Source: Oxytricha trifallax (lineage: Eukaryota > Ciliophora > Spirotrichea > Sporadotrichida > Oxytrichidae). From it: a stretch of 64,000 nt of DNA. The stretch covers positions 1-64,000 of the forward strand of contig ARYC01000036.1 in the NCBI GenBank assembly GCA_000711775.1, given 5' to 3'. Shown here piece by piece: positions 35,101-47,560 of this stretch. Each line of letters starts with the position of its first letter. Positions within the stretch are counted from its first letter, which is position 1. The notes beneath the pieces are model-generated. The model was not told the DNA's origin. It did no database searches and saw only the letters and a program-made list of their open reading frames with translations. A program made the translations under genes and the position numbers.

Positions 35101-36180
35101 ACAGACATTCCTGTGCTCATGCCATCTGCAAAGTCCATAAAAGCTAATATTTTATATAAATAATGAAACAATTGTTACTTTATTGTTGCTTTAGAGGGAC
35201 CTTAGTTGAGATAACAGTATTGTTTGGAATATTACCATTAAAAGAAAATTAAAAAGTTAATCGATTTGATTATATTATACTTAAATAAATTGAATAAATC
35301 TATTCAAATCTGTACTTTGATATTTGTAATATTACACAAATTTGATTCTAATCTCATCCACCTATATACAAATATAAGTTTAATTATTCTTACAGATCTG
35401 GCAGATATTTCATCTAATTCAATAGTCTTAGGTATAAAAACTAGTGATACTAAATTTTTATCTAAGCTTAGAATTTCATAATTCGTAGGCAGCTCTTCTT
35501 ATGAATTTTTTTTAAAGATTTTTACTTCCAGAGATTTCTATAAATGAGTATATTAGAAATAAATAAAATAAAATAGCTTCAAATAAAAGAAAAATAGAAT
35601 GTAAATTTATTGGAATCTATAAATAAGTTCTTAAATTCTTAGGAATGTGTAATTCTTTATCAAATTAAATAACTATGTTTCCATCTCTTTTAACACTCTT
35701 GATTTTAGCTTTTAAATATCCTGTCCTGTTTTTTTTCAGCCGCTTTGCTTTATTGTTTAATTAAAAAATAGTATTTTTGCTTAAGATTTTAAAATTAAAA
35801 AAGTCAGGTGAAAAGAATATTTTTATAAGATAAAAAGTGCCCATTTATTAATCCTTTACATAAATAATTATTATTATTTCAAGCAATATATTTATTCTTC
35901 TTTTTCTTCCAATTCCAACTAATTTAACTTATTTTCATTAAGACTTTGCTATTTTTATATCTGTTCAACTTCTTCATTCGTTTAATCAAGAGATCCTCTC
36001 ACCATCAACGTAAAAGGGTAATCTTGTTTTTATTTATTTGCTATTTATTTAATTCTAAAATGAATATATATATATATGAGAAAAAGTTTCTGGGAAGTTG
36101 ATAAGTCTTATAAAGTTATAATGATTTAATAGATGCCTATCTGGCTTTCAAGCTCTGGAGCTGCAACCACGTAAACATCT
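32111..36180 (-). CDS. Paralogue 1: C-terminal multi-pass membrane region
   Basis: Coding blocks of about 32270-32420, 32480-32580, 32640-32790, 33300-33380, 33440-33560, 33630-33740, 33970-34060, 34390-34640, 34980-35140, 35180-35560, 35640-35760, 35900-36040 and 36110-36180 lie between AT-rich IESs. They encode hydrophobic segments such as VASFVPFTSSYCFDF, GYVPIGFTLFYLAFNIMAVL and SVTLSSIIGTNLLLNFFVA. The R/K-P-F...N...NET motif before the last membrane segments recurs in paralogue 2. The C-terminal tail ends near IKMQKIGSLDKC with TGA at 32111-32113. Confidence 0.66.
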
Positions 36181-39100
36181 TTAAAAATTATAATTTTTCT
36201 GAATTAAAAGTTTGTTTATAAACTGATATGTAAAAAAGCACAATTTTAGAACAATTGCTAAATATTGAAATATTTTGGTAATAAATCTCCTCCATTTGTT
36301 TAAAGAGAGATGAAAGGTATAGGTTTATTACTATTTACTGAAGTTTTAATCTGCACATTATTTGGATTAAAAATTGGTGGTAATTATACTAGGAAGGTGT
36401 CACTTATAGCTGTATCTATATCTTTTAATAAATACATCATAAATATTAATATTGTAGGAATACATTTAATTTTGGAAAATAATTAATAATTAATAAATAT
36501 TTATAATTCGTTTCAGTTAACTTTCTTGAAACCTAGACAATATGGTACTTGTTTAAAAGAGAATTCAAAATTAGCTGGACTTTACTATTGGCAGTACCCC
36601 TCTATCGCATCGTGGAAGAGAGTTAAATCGATTTTAATTTTGACGAAAAAATCAACAAAGCAAATAACCCAAAATTAAAATCGATTTAACTCTCTTCTAC
36701 GATGCGATAGAGGGGTACTGCCAATAGTAAAGTCCAGCTAATTTTGAATTCTCTTTTAAACAAGTACCATATTGTCTAGGTTTCAAGAAAGTTAACTTCC
36801 ACGATTTAAATTATTTAATTTATTAATTATAAACTTATTTCCCTAATCAATTTTATTCCTACAATATTAAACATATTCTTTTAAGTTTGATTAAAAACCT
36901 GGCTTCTCAATTATTTCAATTTATTATTCTTATTTTATTATGATATTGAAAGGTTTATTGGGCAGAGTAATTTTAAATTTCTAAGTTAATTAAGGAATAA
37001 ATTATAAAGATTTATATTTATATATCATTATAAATATATGAATTATATCTAAAATTGAGTCATCGACTATGTAGATGATAAAAAGATGCTTTATATTTAT
37101 AGAAAATTAGATCCAAGTAATTAGGTGTTATTATTTAAATTTATTAAAATAAACTTCTTCATTAAAATTAAAAATATTAAATACATAGGATGAAAAAATA
37201 TTATACATATCTAACTCATATAATTAATTTCTAACAATATTAGTGTTAACTATAATTTTTTTTTGTGTAAAATCTATAGTAACGAAGGTTGTATCGTCTA
37301 AAATTGTTTTATTTATGTGACTGAAACTGTAAAAAATAGTCCCGCAATTTAAAGGAGACTTTAAGTGCTTATCAAAACGAAAAATATAATAAGTATTACT
37401 ATTTTAAGTATAAAAATAATTTAGTTATCAAAAGAATATGTTTGTTCCCCAGATCCTATCTAATATGCAATATTTGGTAATACCATATCATTCACGATCG
37501 TCAATTTAATTAATTTATATATTAATAAATGAATTAAATATTATTTAATTCTATAAAAATCATATATTATTATTTAATATTGAATACTGTTCCGCAGTCT
37601 AATTACTGAACAGAAAAAGGGATGTTAAAATAAATAAAAAATATATGTTGCTACTCAGACTACTGTATGTGTATGCAACATCCACCACAAATTTATTAAT
37701 AAAAGATTTCAAATATTTATAAAAATTAAAATTTAGCTGCTACAGTGAATTATCTTACTTAATTTAAAGCCAAAGATCCTGCGATATCATTAACAGATAT
37801 TTTCAAGGGTATGCTAATTAAAAATAATAACCTTGAATCAAATGTATAGACTGAATAAAATTTATAAATTTATATTATCAAAATATCAAACTGCTGTTTC
37901 AATAGTATTAAATCAACTTATATCAAATAATAACAAAAAAGGAATTTATATTCATAAATTTTACAAAATTAGCTATTATTTTTATAGCACTTTAAATTAA
38001 TAATAGATTATAATCTATTAATTAATTTAAATTACACTCTTACTATCATAATATAATCTTTCTCAATATAAATAGACTCAAATTATTAAAAATTAAAGTA
38101 AATAAAAAAAATTTTCAACATATAATTAAGTTGCCGCAATATTTGTTTAAATTTTATGCTATTTAAGAAAGGACTATTCCAAGATTAGATTATCTAAGGC
38201 ACACCACTATTATTGATGCATTTAAAAATAAATAGAATAATACTATAATATTTGAAAATCAAATTATTTCTTAATTTAAAATTTATCCCTAATTTTAAAT
38301 TACATCTAAAATTTAAATGATATCATGCATTTTTATATAATAGTGGTGCATCAGATTAATTAAATTTAATGAATAATATCGCAATTTTAAATAATAAATA
38401 TCAGCCCTTTAATTTGTCCTTGAAAATAAATTCCATAAATTAAAATTTTGCAAATTCATTCTACCATTAATTATGAAATAATTTTATTATATCAATTGAA
38501 CTTGAACAATAATGTAATAAAGTGTAAATTAGATGGGAAATACACTCTAATCTTAGAAATCTGTGCATAAATCTAAACTTATAGTTCCAAGATCAATGAG
38601 AGTTGTAGTGTCTGAATAATCATATACTGTATTAATTGCATTAACTGAAACTGTTGGAGTATGCACTATTTATTATTAATAAATTCAATTATTTATTTAT
38701 TTCATGATGACCAGTCAAGTAGCATTTCAATTTTTTAAATATGAAAGTTACTTATATTTTTTAATCTAAATATTAATAAGAATTTAAAAGCATGTTTAAG
38801 AGTTATCGAAATTTATTTATTTATCAAGTAAATCAGCACCCACAATGTAATTTTCAGCACTTGCGGATAGTAATGAGGTAAATATAAATGCTGTCATAAA
38901 TTAAGTAGTACCGTCATATGCTGCAGGTAAGATTTTGTCGGTTTATTTTAAATGGATTTGTTATTTTCAATATATTTATTTATTTTATTTTTAAGTTTAT
39001 TGGATAAAATTACTGTTTACAATATCATAGCAAGATTTATATTATTTTTGATAAAAAATGAAAGAAAATCACTAAATTATATTAATTAAATTATCATGTT

Positions 39101-41550
39101 TTTTTAAAAGATTTTTAATTATCAAATACTTAAATGAAACCTCGATTGATTGCCATGCCCATGACAGTTTCATGATAATAGCCGTAGTAATGAAAATTAA
39201 GGTTGCCTGAATAATCTAATACCTGAAATCCTTAATAAGATTGAAAATTTGTCATAGAAGTAGTAATAAAATAAAATTTTGCAACTGCATTGGGTTTTAA
39301 GGCTTATAATATGATTAATTAAATAAAAAACTATAATAGTTAGATTGTATTTTTAAAAAATTAACTATAGGTACTTTATGGATTTAAATCTGAGTTTTGA
39401 ATTCTCAATAATTTTGTAAGTGAATTTTTATTTACAATTGAATTCATCGAGTAATAAACATGATAAATTACTTAAACTAATTTTTTTTCTCAATAGTTTA
39501 AGATTATTTTTACCAGATTCCGATTTAGAGTAAATCAAATTGAACATATTTTAATAAACATCAAAACCTAAGCATCCTTCTCCTTCAGCCACACCGAACC
39601 CGTAAGCTTTATTATTAATTGCCCCTAGACTATATATATAAAAATCATTTATAACAATTTGGAGGAATTTTCTATTAATTTAAATAACTTTTTATCATAT
39701 ATAGGTTTTAATTATTTGAACCATGAGCAAAGAAGCCAATAAATGAATCAAAACTTGGGGCATATGGCAATTTATGAAAGCATCCATACAATTAGTCAAC
39801 TCCTGAAACATCACTTTTCTTTAGTATTGCCACTTCAGTTATACATTATAATTTAAATTGAAGTCTCTCACAAAAAAGAGAGTTTTATATTTTAATTCAT
39901 TTTTGAGACTGGTATTAATGTTATAAAATTAAAAGTTATGTCATCAGTAAGCCCACTACTAGCTATAGGATTAAGAAAATTAGCTCTAATTCCAGATCCA
40001 TTACTATTCGCCATAACCACTAATGCTTTACTTGGAGAGGCTCCAGTAGCCGAGTACCTCCCGCCTGCAAACAGCTAATTTGTAGGTAGATCAAAATAAA
40101 GAGTGTTCAAATATGTTATAGATCCCCCAAGCCCTATTTAATTCATTTATATAAATTTATTTAATGTTTATTGAATTGCAATATCGAAGACATTTTATGA
40201 TAGTATGTTGATTAAGATATTAAAGTATAGGGTAGATAGATAAAATTATTTTTCAATAGTTTAAAAAGCTTTTCTTAGAATAGTATTTTTATTAGAAATA
40301 TACCATATTAAGACATTTGATCATGTGAATCTGCTTTAACAATAAAAAAATAAGTCTGTTTTTAATTTATTTACAAAAATAATTAAATAATAACAAACAA
40401 AAAAAAATATATTTATTTCTATTGATACCTTCCATACACTAGAAAGAGTGCTAGATAACTTTTCTATATATCCAGACCCTAATAAATAATTATATCAGTT
40501 ATATTTATTAACATCTATAATTCATTGCAATTAAATTTTAGATCCATCATTATTATTTCTAAAACAAAAATTGATAAAATTAAAAAATGATTGCTTACCC
40601 ACAAACATAGGTGTTATTGGCATTGTCTATAGCAATTGTTTAACTGAAGTAATCCCAACATATATCTCTATCTGCATTTGCTATTACTCTTCCATCATTT
40701 GAGTTTATTATTGCATTAAATACTAAAATCAATTATTTTTAACAAAATTGCATATACACTAGAGAATAATCCTTAGAAATTCACAAACATAAAGCTGCAT
40801 TACTTTAAATATAAGTTCTAATTGTTACATTTTAACTTTTTTTAAAATAATCATTTTTTACCTAAAAAAAAATTATTCCAATTACATTTAAAATTAAGCC
40901 GTTTTTTATCGCTAGTGCTTTGACATTAAAAAGTTGAGAGAGAGTAGACGGAGTGGGAATTTCAATTATATGCATCCATTTTAAGAAATGCAATTCATTT
41001 TGTTGATAAATAAAATATTTCATTTGTACAGAATCATAATAAAATATTTATTGAAATCAAAATAATTTTTTATAAAAAATGATAGTAGTAGCCAATGAAA
41101 GGACTCATATTGTGCTACCCTCCGAATATTTAAAAAATTTACAATATATAAATATTATGTCCCCAGTCGATAAGTCAAAATTATTTTATTAATTTGCTGT
41201 GCTTTATATTTTTAATAGAAAATTAATAACAAAGTCTTAAGCAATTGCACTAACTGTTTAAAATAAAAAATGAAGTATTTTATTAACTCCCATGTGAGTA
41301 GTACCATCTCCAAAAATGATTGGAAATTGCTTTTCTCCAAAGCATTTCTAGCATTTTATTACAGACCTTTAAAAAAGTATTTAATAATGTTTATATTAAA
41401 TAGTAATAAAGATGTTAGTTAATTAAATCATTTTTACTTACAATAAGGAAACTTATTTTATTTATATTTAGAATTATAAAAAATGTTTTTTATTATAAAA
41501 ATAGTATTAACTACTAGTATTACAGAGAGTAGACATTCTTTAAATTTCAT
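32111..41550 (-). CDS. Large membrane protein, tandem paralogue 1 (IES-split gene)
   Basis: Minus-strand gene reconstructed from short coding blocks, with stop TGA at 32111-32113 and probable start ATG at 41550 (MKFKECLLSVILVVNTIFII, signal-like). The N-terminal third has propeller-like repeats (INSNDGRVIANADRDICWDY, AIDNANNTYVCG, GSGYIEKLSSTL). The middle is beta-rich and resembles cadherin-like/Ig modules (HTPTVSVNAINTVYDYSDTT). The C-terminal third is multi-pass membrane (SVTLSSIIGTN, LWGMVEGFQYIAHLPL, YIPLSILRRIIYLTIML, RPFEMDKQNTMAIINETI). This architecture occurs in large ciliate surface proteins; the function is unknown. A paralogue in the same order and strand follows at 43162-53556. 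Many IESs and one MITE interrupt it. Only the main blocks are anchored. Confidence 0.7.
36449..36868. mobile_element. MITE-like foldback element, copy B (nearly perfect hairpin)
   Basis: The inner inverted repeat has arms 36515-36641 and 36671-36796 with a 29-nt loop (36642-36670), and the arms match almost base for base. Outer terminal repeats begin ATATTGTAGGAATA and end with its complement. Flanking TA on both sides is compatible with a TA target duplication. There is no ORF. Related to the element at 3337-3763. It sits within an IES of the membrane-protein gene. Confidence 0.88.
36880..38960 (-). CDS. Paralogue 1: middle extracellular blocks
   Basis: Blocks near 36890-36970, 37240-37400, 37440-37500, 37580-37690, 37730-37820, 38360-38660 and 38860-38960. 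Reads include ILDDTTFVTIDFTQ, HTPTVSVNAINTVYDYSDTT and LIDLGTISLDLCTDF. Each aligns with a block in paralogue 2 (48200-49580). Alternating beta strands suggest cadherin-like or Ig-like modules, which I infer and cannot confirm. AT-rich IESs (for example 37830-38150, 38200-38360) separate them. Confidence 0.62.
39120..41350 (-). CDS. Paralogue 1: N-terminal propeller-like repeat blocks
   Basis: Blocks near 39120-39310, 39530-39620, 39710-39860, 39900-40140, 40290-40340, 40420-40490, 40600-40730, 40910-41010, 41080-41130 and 41180-41350. Motifs: HYYGYYHETVMGMAINRG, AYGFGVAEGEGCLGFDV, TYLNTLYFDLPTNQLFAGGR, ASPSKALVVMANSNGSGIRA, INSNDGRVIANADRDICWDY and PIIFGDGTTHMGVN. Repeats of the form (A)IDNANNTYVCG resemble beta-propeller (SBBP-like) blades. 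The fold is inferred. Confidence 0.66.
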
Positions 41551-41823
41551 TGACAGTTTATCTATAAATATTGAAGTCAGATACTTTTCAAAATATAAAA
41601 TCTTCAAAGATGAGCTATCGATTCTTTTTGGTATAAGTAAAATAATAATTATAATCTAAATAATAACAAATAAAATATATTAATATAAATTAAAAAGTAA
41701 CAACTTGAAAGATACGACACTATAATATACTCTTTACCTTATTTATGTTAGTTTTTTATCATTTTATTTAATTTTATTATATATTTTGAAAATTATTAAT
41801 TCATGGTTATTTGATACGACTAT
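41551..41823. promoter_or_regulatory. Upstream region of paralogue 1
   Basis: An AT-rich stretch before the inferred ATG at 41550. It presumably includes the promoter, but no defined motif is visible. Confidence 0.3.
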
Positions 41824-41985
41824 GTCATGGATAAGGTCCTGTACTTTCTGGAACTGCATTATTATTTGATAATTTCTTGTTAACTCTCAAAGATACTAAA
41901 ATTTTTAGGTTAGATTGAGTTATCAGGGCTTCATTAGAGAGTTATGCGACAGAGTTCAGCCATTTATCTATCAATTTTCAAAATT
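41824..41985 (-). pseudogene. Orphan C-terminal coding fragment of unknown gene
   Basis: The minus strand reads KWLNSVAQLSNEALITQSNL and on to NNNAVPESTGPYP, then TGA near 41824-41826. Upstream the frame closes at once (TGA near 41990). It has coding character (balanced composition, Gln-coded TAA) but is not part of either membrane-protein paralogue as far as I can align. It could be a stray last segment (MDS) of a scrambled gene or a remnant. Confidence 0.45.
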
Positions 41986-43161
41986 TATACTAAAATACAA
42001 TAAAATATAATGTAAAGTATGATTTTACTACACAACATTCCATACTATAATTTATGATTATTTTATTGATTATGTTTTCTTTTAATAAATAGTGATATGA
42101 TTGCTTTTATTGATTTTAAATTTCCCATTAATTGTAATAAATATTTTGGGGTAAAACTGATTAAAAAATATTTATTGAAAATTGTTATAATTTAATTACA
42201 CTATATTATATAACAAGTTTTAAGAAATAATCAATTACACAAGTTATTAACAATCTATTATGACATTTTTATGATTTAATTGGCTTAAATTGACTTCCTA
42301 TTTTTTTAATATTTTATTTAGCGTTTAACTATTTGGCCTATTTAAAATTCATAATTTGAAAAAAATTAATCTTGTTATAAAAAAATAAATTTACTTTTTA
42401 TAATTAATTCATAATAGGTTTTTTTAAATATATTAATTAAAAATATATATGTTATGAATATCTAAAATAAATATTGCGAATAATAACAACAAGTTATTTC
42501 AATTTAAGAATATAAATATTTAAGAATCAATATAAACTTTGTTAAGATTTATTTACAAATTATTTGATTGATTTTCTTGTTGAAATACGTTGCTAGTAAT
42601 CTAGATAATTTTACATGGTATTCATGATTTTCAGATTTTAATTAGTATAATTCTATGAATTTATTGTTTCATCCATGTTTAAAATATTTCCCTTCAAAAT
42701 AATTTAAATTAATAAAAATCAAATAATATTTATTTAAAATATAAAATATAAATTACATGTTTTAAAGGGAATATTTCTTAACTCTGCTACTCTATTTTGG
42801 CTCATTTTATTTGATATAGCTAAATTAGGAATTTAATCAGGAAATCAGGTTGAAATATATTTGTTTTATTAATATATAGTTATAGACTGTATAATTGAAA
42901 ATTATGACAGTAGTGAAAAAAATGCAAATTAATTATTAGATTTTAACTAAGAATCCTAAGTGAAGAATTGTGTAAACTAAAATATTTTTTTAAAGACAGA
43001 GAAGTAATAAGTTAATTAATTTAATCATTTTTAAAAGATAGTTTTACATAAATACTAAACATTAGAAGGAGTTCTTGTAATTTAACAACAATATTTAAAT
43101 TAAATTATAATTTTTGAAAGCTAACTAAGCAATATTCAATTCTTCGACTCTATTTTACCCT
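41986..43161. other. AT-rich intergenic DNA between tandem paralogues
   Basis: About 1.2 kb of extreme A/T content with no coding or repeat that I can support. Confidence 0.6.
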
Positions 43162-46100
43162 TCATCTTGTTTTTTGCATTTTTTGTTGACAAATTAGATT
43201 AAAGTTTTCACATTTTCGATGAGAATCAAATTATAATTAAAATTTTATTCTCTATTTTTCTGAATAAACTATTTATAGAAATTAATGTATATAAATGAGC
43301 ATAATTGTGATATTAATAGCTAGATAAAAAATAGTTAATCCAATAGGCATATAACCAAGTAATTCAAAAGTCTCATCATCAAAATCAAAGCAATATTAAC
43401 TGGTAAATGGTACAAATGAGGCAACTAAAATCAGCAATATTATATTATTATAAACTTTTCGATTTTAAATAATTAAGAATGCAATATTTTTAATATGGTA
43501 TCATTCACAATCGTCATAATGTTTAATTTCCTTTAATTAAATGGCTTGTAAAATGCCACATACACTAAACTCAGTAATACTAACTTCAATTGCAAAAGTA
43601 TCTATAACAAATATCATAGTTTTATATATTTTATTTAATATAATACATAGCTTCTTAATCTTTCAAGAAAAGCAATATTATAATACTTATATTAAATAAA
43701 TTAATATTCTTTTATTATGTAAAGCATAACTGTGAGATATATTATTCTTCTAAAAATGCTCAAGGGTACATAAAATAATATCATCTTAGAAAACTGTTGA
43801 GAATTATTCATTTTATCATTAAATTGTTTTTCTCTTTCTATTTTTTCATTAAAACTTTTCTCGAATGATTAAGTTATTTATATTAAAATACAGAAAATAT
43901 AGTTCTACACTTATTATTAATTTATAATATATATAATTAAGTATTTAATATTATTATATAGTATAAATTAAGTATCATAATCTAATTATTCATGCTCGAA
44001 AAAAGTTTGATTACTAGATAAAGATATACTATGAGGATATTTTTTACTTTTTTCTTAATTTGATAAAGTCTTTTTATTTTATAATATTTATACTTTATCC
44101 TCTAAATTACATGTATTGTTTGGATTTATTTATTAAAAAAATTGTTATTAATCATAATCTATAATTTATTTTGATAATCTTAATAAAAGTTTATAATCTT
44201 TCATTATGTCTATTTTTAAAAATAAAATTTTGATTTATTTAAGGGAATCTAATAGAGTCCACTAAACATCCAAATCTCTTCTCAAATATAACTTAATTTT
44301 TTTATTTCTATTTCCAGTATGTTATGATTTTATAAATAATATAATATAATAATCATACATAAATAAGATATAAAAAAATTTAAATTTATGATATACAATG
44401 AGAATGGGATAAAAGTAATTGTTGTGGTTAGCATTATTGTTTAAATTGTATTTATTTTAAGGTTTTAATTTAATTAGAAAATAATATGCTGAATTTTAGA
44501 TAACAATGTTTGATAATTGTTACTATTTTATTAAATATGTATTAATATTAATACTCTTATTATTGGTGTTTAATTTTTACAATTTATTAGAATATAAATA
44601 GACTATAATTAATTCATAATTCCCTTAAAATTATGGTAAATTGATAGCCTAATAACTTTTTCCTTATTATTTATTTTCAGAACTTTTTCTCCGATTAAAA
44701 TTCACTTATATATTAGATTTATAATTAAATGCTGTAAGGAAATTTTTATTATACTTAAGCAGGTATATAAACAAAATCAAACAGTTTTATAATTAAACTT
44801 CGTAAAGCTATAATTCTCTCGAAAAAAGTTTATTAAAATACTAAATATTTCCCAATTCTTAATTTTTTCAGAAATATTACTGATAAGCAATAGGCAGTTT
44901 TATCTCCAGATAATTCTTGTTTAATCTAAATAATGTGATTGCAATTATAATTTTAAATCTTCTTACATAGTGGAGATAATGAAAAATAATAACAATACAC
45001 ATTCAAATTGAATATGAAAAGATATATAAAAATATTTAAGAGATTTATGATTGAACTTAGAAATAGCTCAAAGAAAGATTCTTAGATAAATTTCAGAATT
45101 AAATTGTGATTAATTTTCTCATCAATCTTGGATAGTAAAAATGGAAAATACAAGAAATACTTTTATTTAAATAAAATTATATAAAATAAATAATATAGTA
45201 TACGACTATGCAAAGATCTTTAAATTGCTTATAATATTTTACTTTTTGTTATATAAACCTGTAAAGTTTATGAATAGGCCTACGAACAATAAAAAACCGT
45301 TGAAAAAAATAATAAATAATATTTTTATTCGTAAAACATAACAATTTTAATAAAATTGAGTTGATTAGTATTATATAGTACAATAATCCTATATTTTATA
45401 TTGCGTTCATAGATTCATACCCCATCATGAAATTTCAATTATTTAAAAATAAAGTTATTATTGTGTCATGATCAAATCAAGGAAATATAATAAAAATATG
45501 GTTTTTAAGGATTATATCAAAATAATTTATATTATAATTTTGCTAAATTCATTTCTATAATGTGATTTTTCAATTTATCAGAGATTAAAGATTTTGATTT
45601 GTCATAGAAACTTTAATATATGTTTATTTTATATTAATAATTGGATAAAATTTTCACATTATACTAGCAAATCCTTTTCAATTTTAATAGATCATACTAT
45701 TTATTTATATTATCTCAAAAATATATTATAATTCTACAATTTAATTATAATTGTTATGATGAAAAATGGATCACTGTAATATGTCTCATCATATTCATCA
45801 AATTCAAGCTGCTTATTTGTTAAATCTATTTATAATTTATTATTTTTAAATATTTATACCATCAGTTTAAATTAAGTTAAAGCTTGCTATTGAATTCATG
45901 AGTTGGAAGAAATATAACGTGTTGGCAGGAGTTGTAACGCTCATCATATTTATATTTAAGATATTGCCTAAAAAATTATTTTAATCGATGAAAAAATTTT
46001 AGTAGGAGTTATAATGTAAAAATAATATCAATGGTAGATGGGAAATATATTAAAAACCTTCTAGCATTCCCCACAATTATTAAGAACTTTAAGTAACAAC

Positions 46101-47560
46101 AGCATTTGTTAATAAATTTGCACCAATTAATGATGAAATTGTGACTGCCATTCCTACACCCATACCATCTGCAAAGTCCATAAATTCTAATAAAGTGTCA
46201 TAAATATTAAATAGCTGTTACTTTGTTGCAATTTTAGAGGTATTTAAGCTGAGATTACTGTGTTTTCAGGAATATAATAATATTTATGCTTGATATGCAA
46301 TTAGAATTTTTTAATCAATTATTTCAATGAATATAGCTGTTCTATTCAAAATTTTGATATTTGTAATATTAAATAAATTTAACTCTAATCTCATCTACCT
46401 ATAAACAAGTATTTTTATCGAATTATTCTTACAGATCTAGCAGATAAATAATCAAAGTTAATTGTCTTGGGTATAAATTTTAGATACACTAAATTTCTAT
46501 CTATTTTGAGAATTTCATAATTTGTAGGTAGCTCTTCTTATTAATAATATTTTTGGAATATTTTAATTTCGAGTGATTTCTATAAATAATTTATTTTACA
46601 TAGTAAATTTAAATTAAAAGAACTATATATACTTTAGATTAAAGAACTATATATATAATTTTAGATTATTCTATAAATAGGTTCTTAAGTTCTTTGGAAT
46701 GTGTAATTCTTTGTCGAATTAAATAACAATGTTTCCATCTCTTTTCACACTCTTAATTTTAGCTTTTAAATATCCCGTCCTGTTTTTCTCTGCCGCTTCT
46801 TTATATAGCTTAAATATTAATTATTGGGCGAAGGGTTTCCTGGATCCGTGTCCCAAACTTCAAATATTTCCTTTACTAACATTCAAATTTATATATATTT
46901 GACAATAAGTATATAAGAAACATAAAAATTATAATTTCAATTACCTGATCATATATTTAAACAACTCTTTTTTAATATAGTTCTCAAGATTGATTTTTAT
47001 CCCTTGTCTGATTATTTATTAAAAAAATTCAATATATAAAAGATGGTTGATCTTCAAATATGAGTAAAAGTATCACAAATTATGGGAAAAATTGAGAAAT
47101 TTATTAAAAAAATAAAATATTTTATATGGGGCAAGAATATCTCCCCTTCATTTGTAATTATAGTATTTTGGTCAGGACACTTCCTCCTCTCCCTATTAAT
47201 TATTAAATTTAGCCTTAATTCATATAAAAGGTTATTTCATTAATTCATTGGTATTGTGAATTTATTTTTAACAATATAATTGTTCCTATTTTTATTCTAT
47301 TATATATAATTAGTTGTCTGTTAAAACAGGTTAATTTAATTTTTCCTCTAATTCTTCATTTGTTTAATTAAACGATTCTCTCACTCTCAAAGTAAAAGCA
47401 TAGTCTTGTTTATTTATTTATAATTATTGGTAATTTTTATTATTAAACAATTTTATTAAAATAAAATTGAAGTTTCCTTTAAGTTGACAAATCTTTAAGA
47501 GTGATAATAATTTTATATATGCCTATCTAACTTTCAAGCATTGGTTCAGCAACTATATAT
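43162..47560 (-). CDS. Paralogue 2: C-terminal multi-pass membrane region
   Basis: Blocks near 43162-43450, 43500-43620, 43660-43800, 44240-44330, 44860-44950, 45020-45150, 45390-45450, 45760-45960, 46030-46200, 46220-46590, 46670-46790, 47340-47420 and 47510-47560. These parallel paralogue 1: VASFVPFTS..CFDFDDETF, MILFYVPLSIFRRIIYLTVM, GMGVGMAVTISSLIGANLL and QQLWGMLEG. Several hydrophobic helices make this a polytopic membrane domain. AT-rich IESs between blocks differ in sequence and length from those of paralogue 1. Confidence 0.64.

Noticed and set aside
35266..35481. Plus-strand frame of 71 codons
   Set aside because: Opposite strand of a C-terminal block of the membrane-protein gene that has a paralogous counterpart.
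36515..36796. Transcription terminator hairpin
   Set aside because: Arms of more than 120 bp, flanking terminal repeats and a second genomic copy fit a mobile foldback element.
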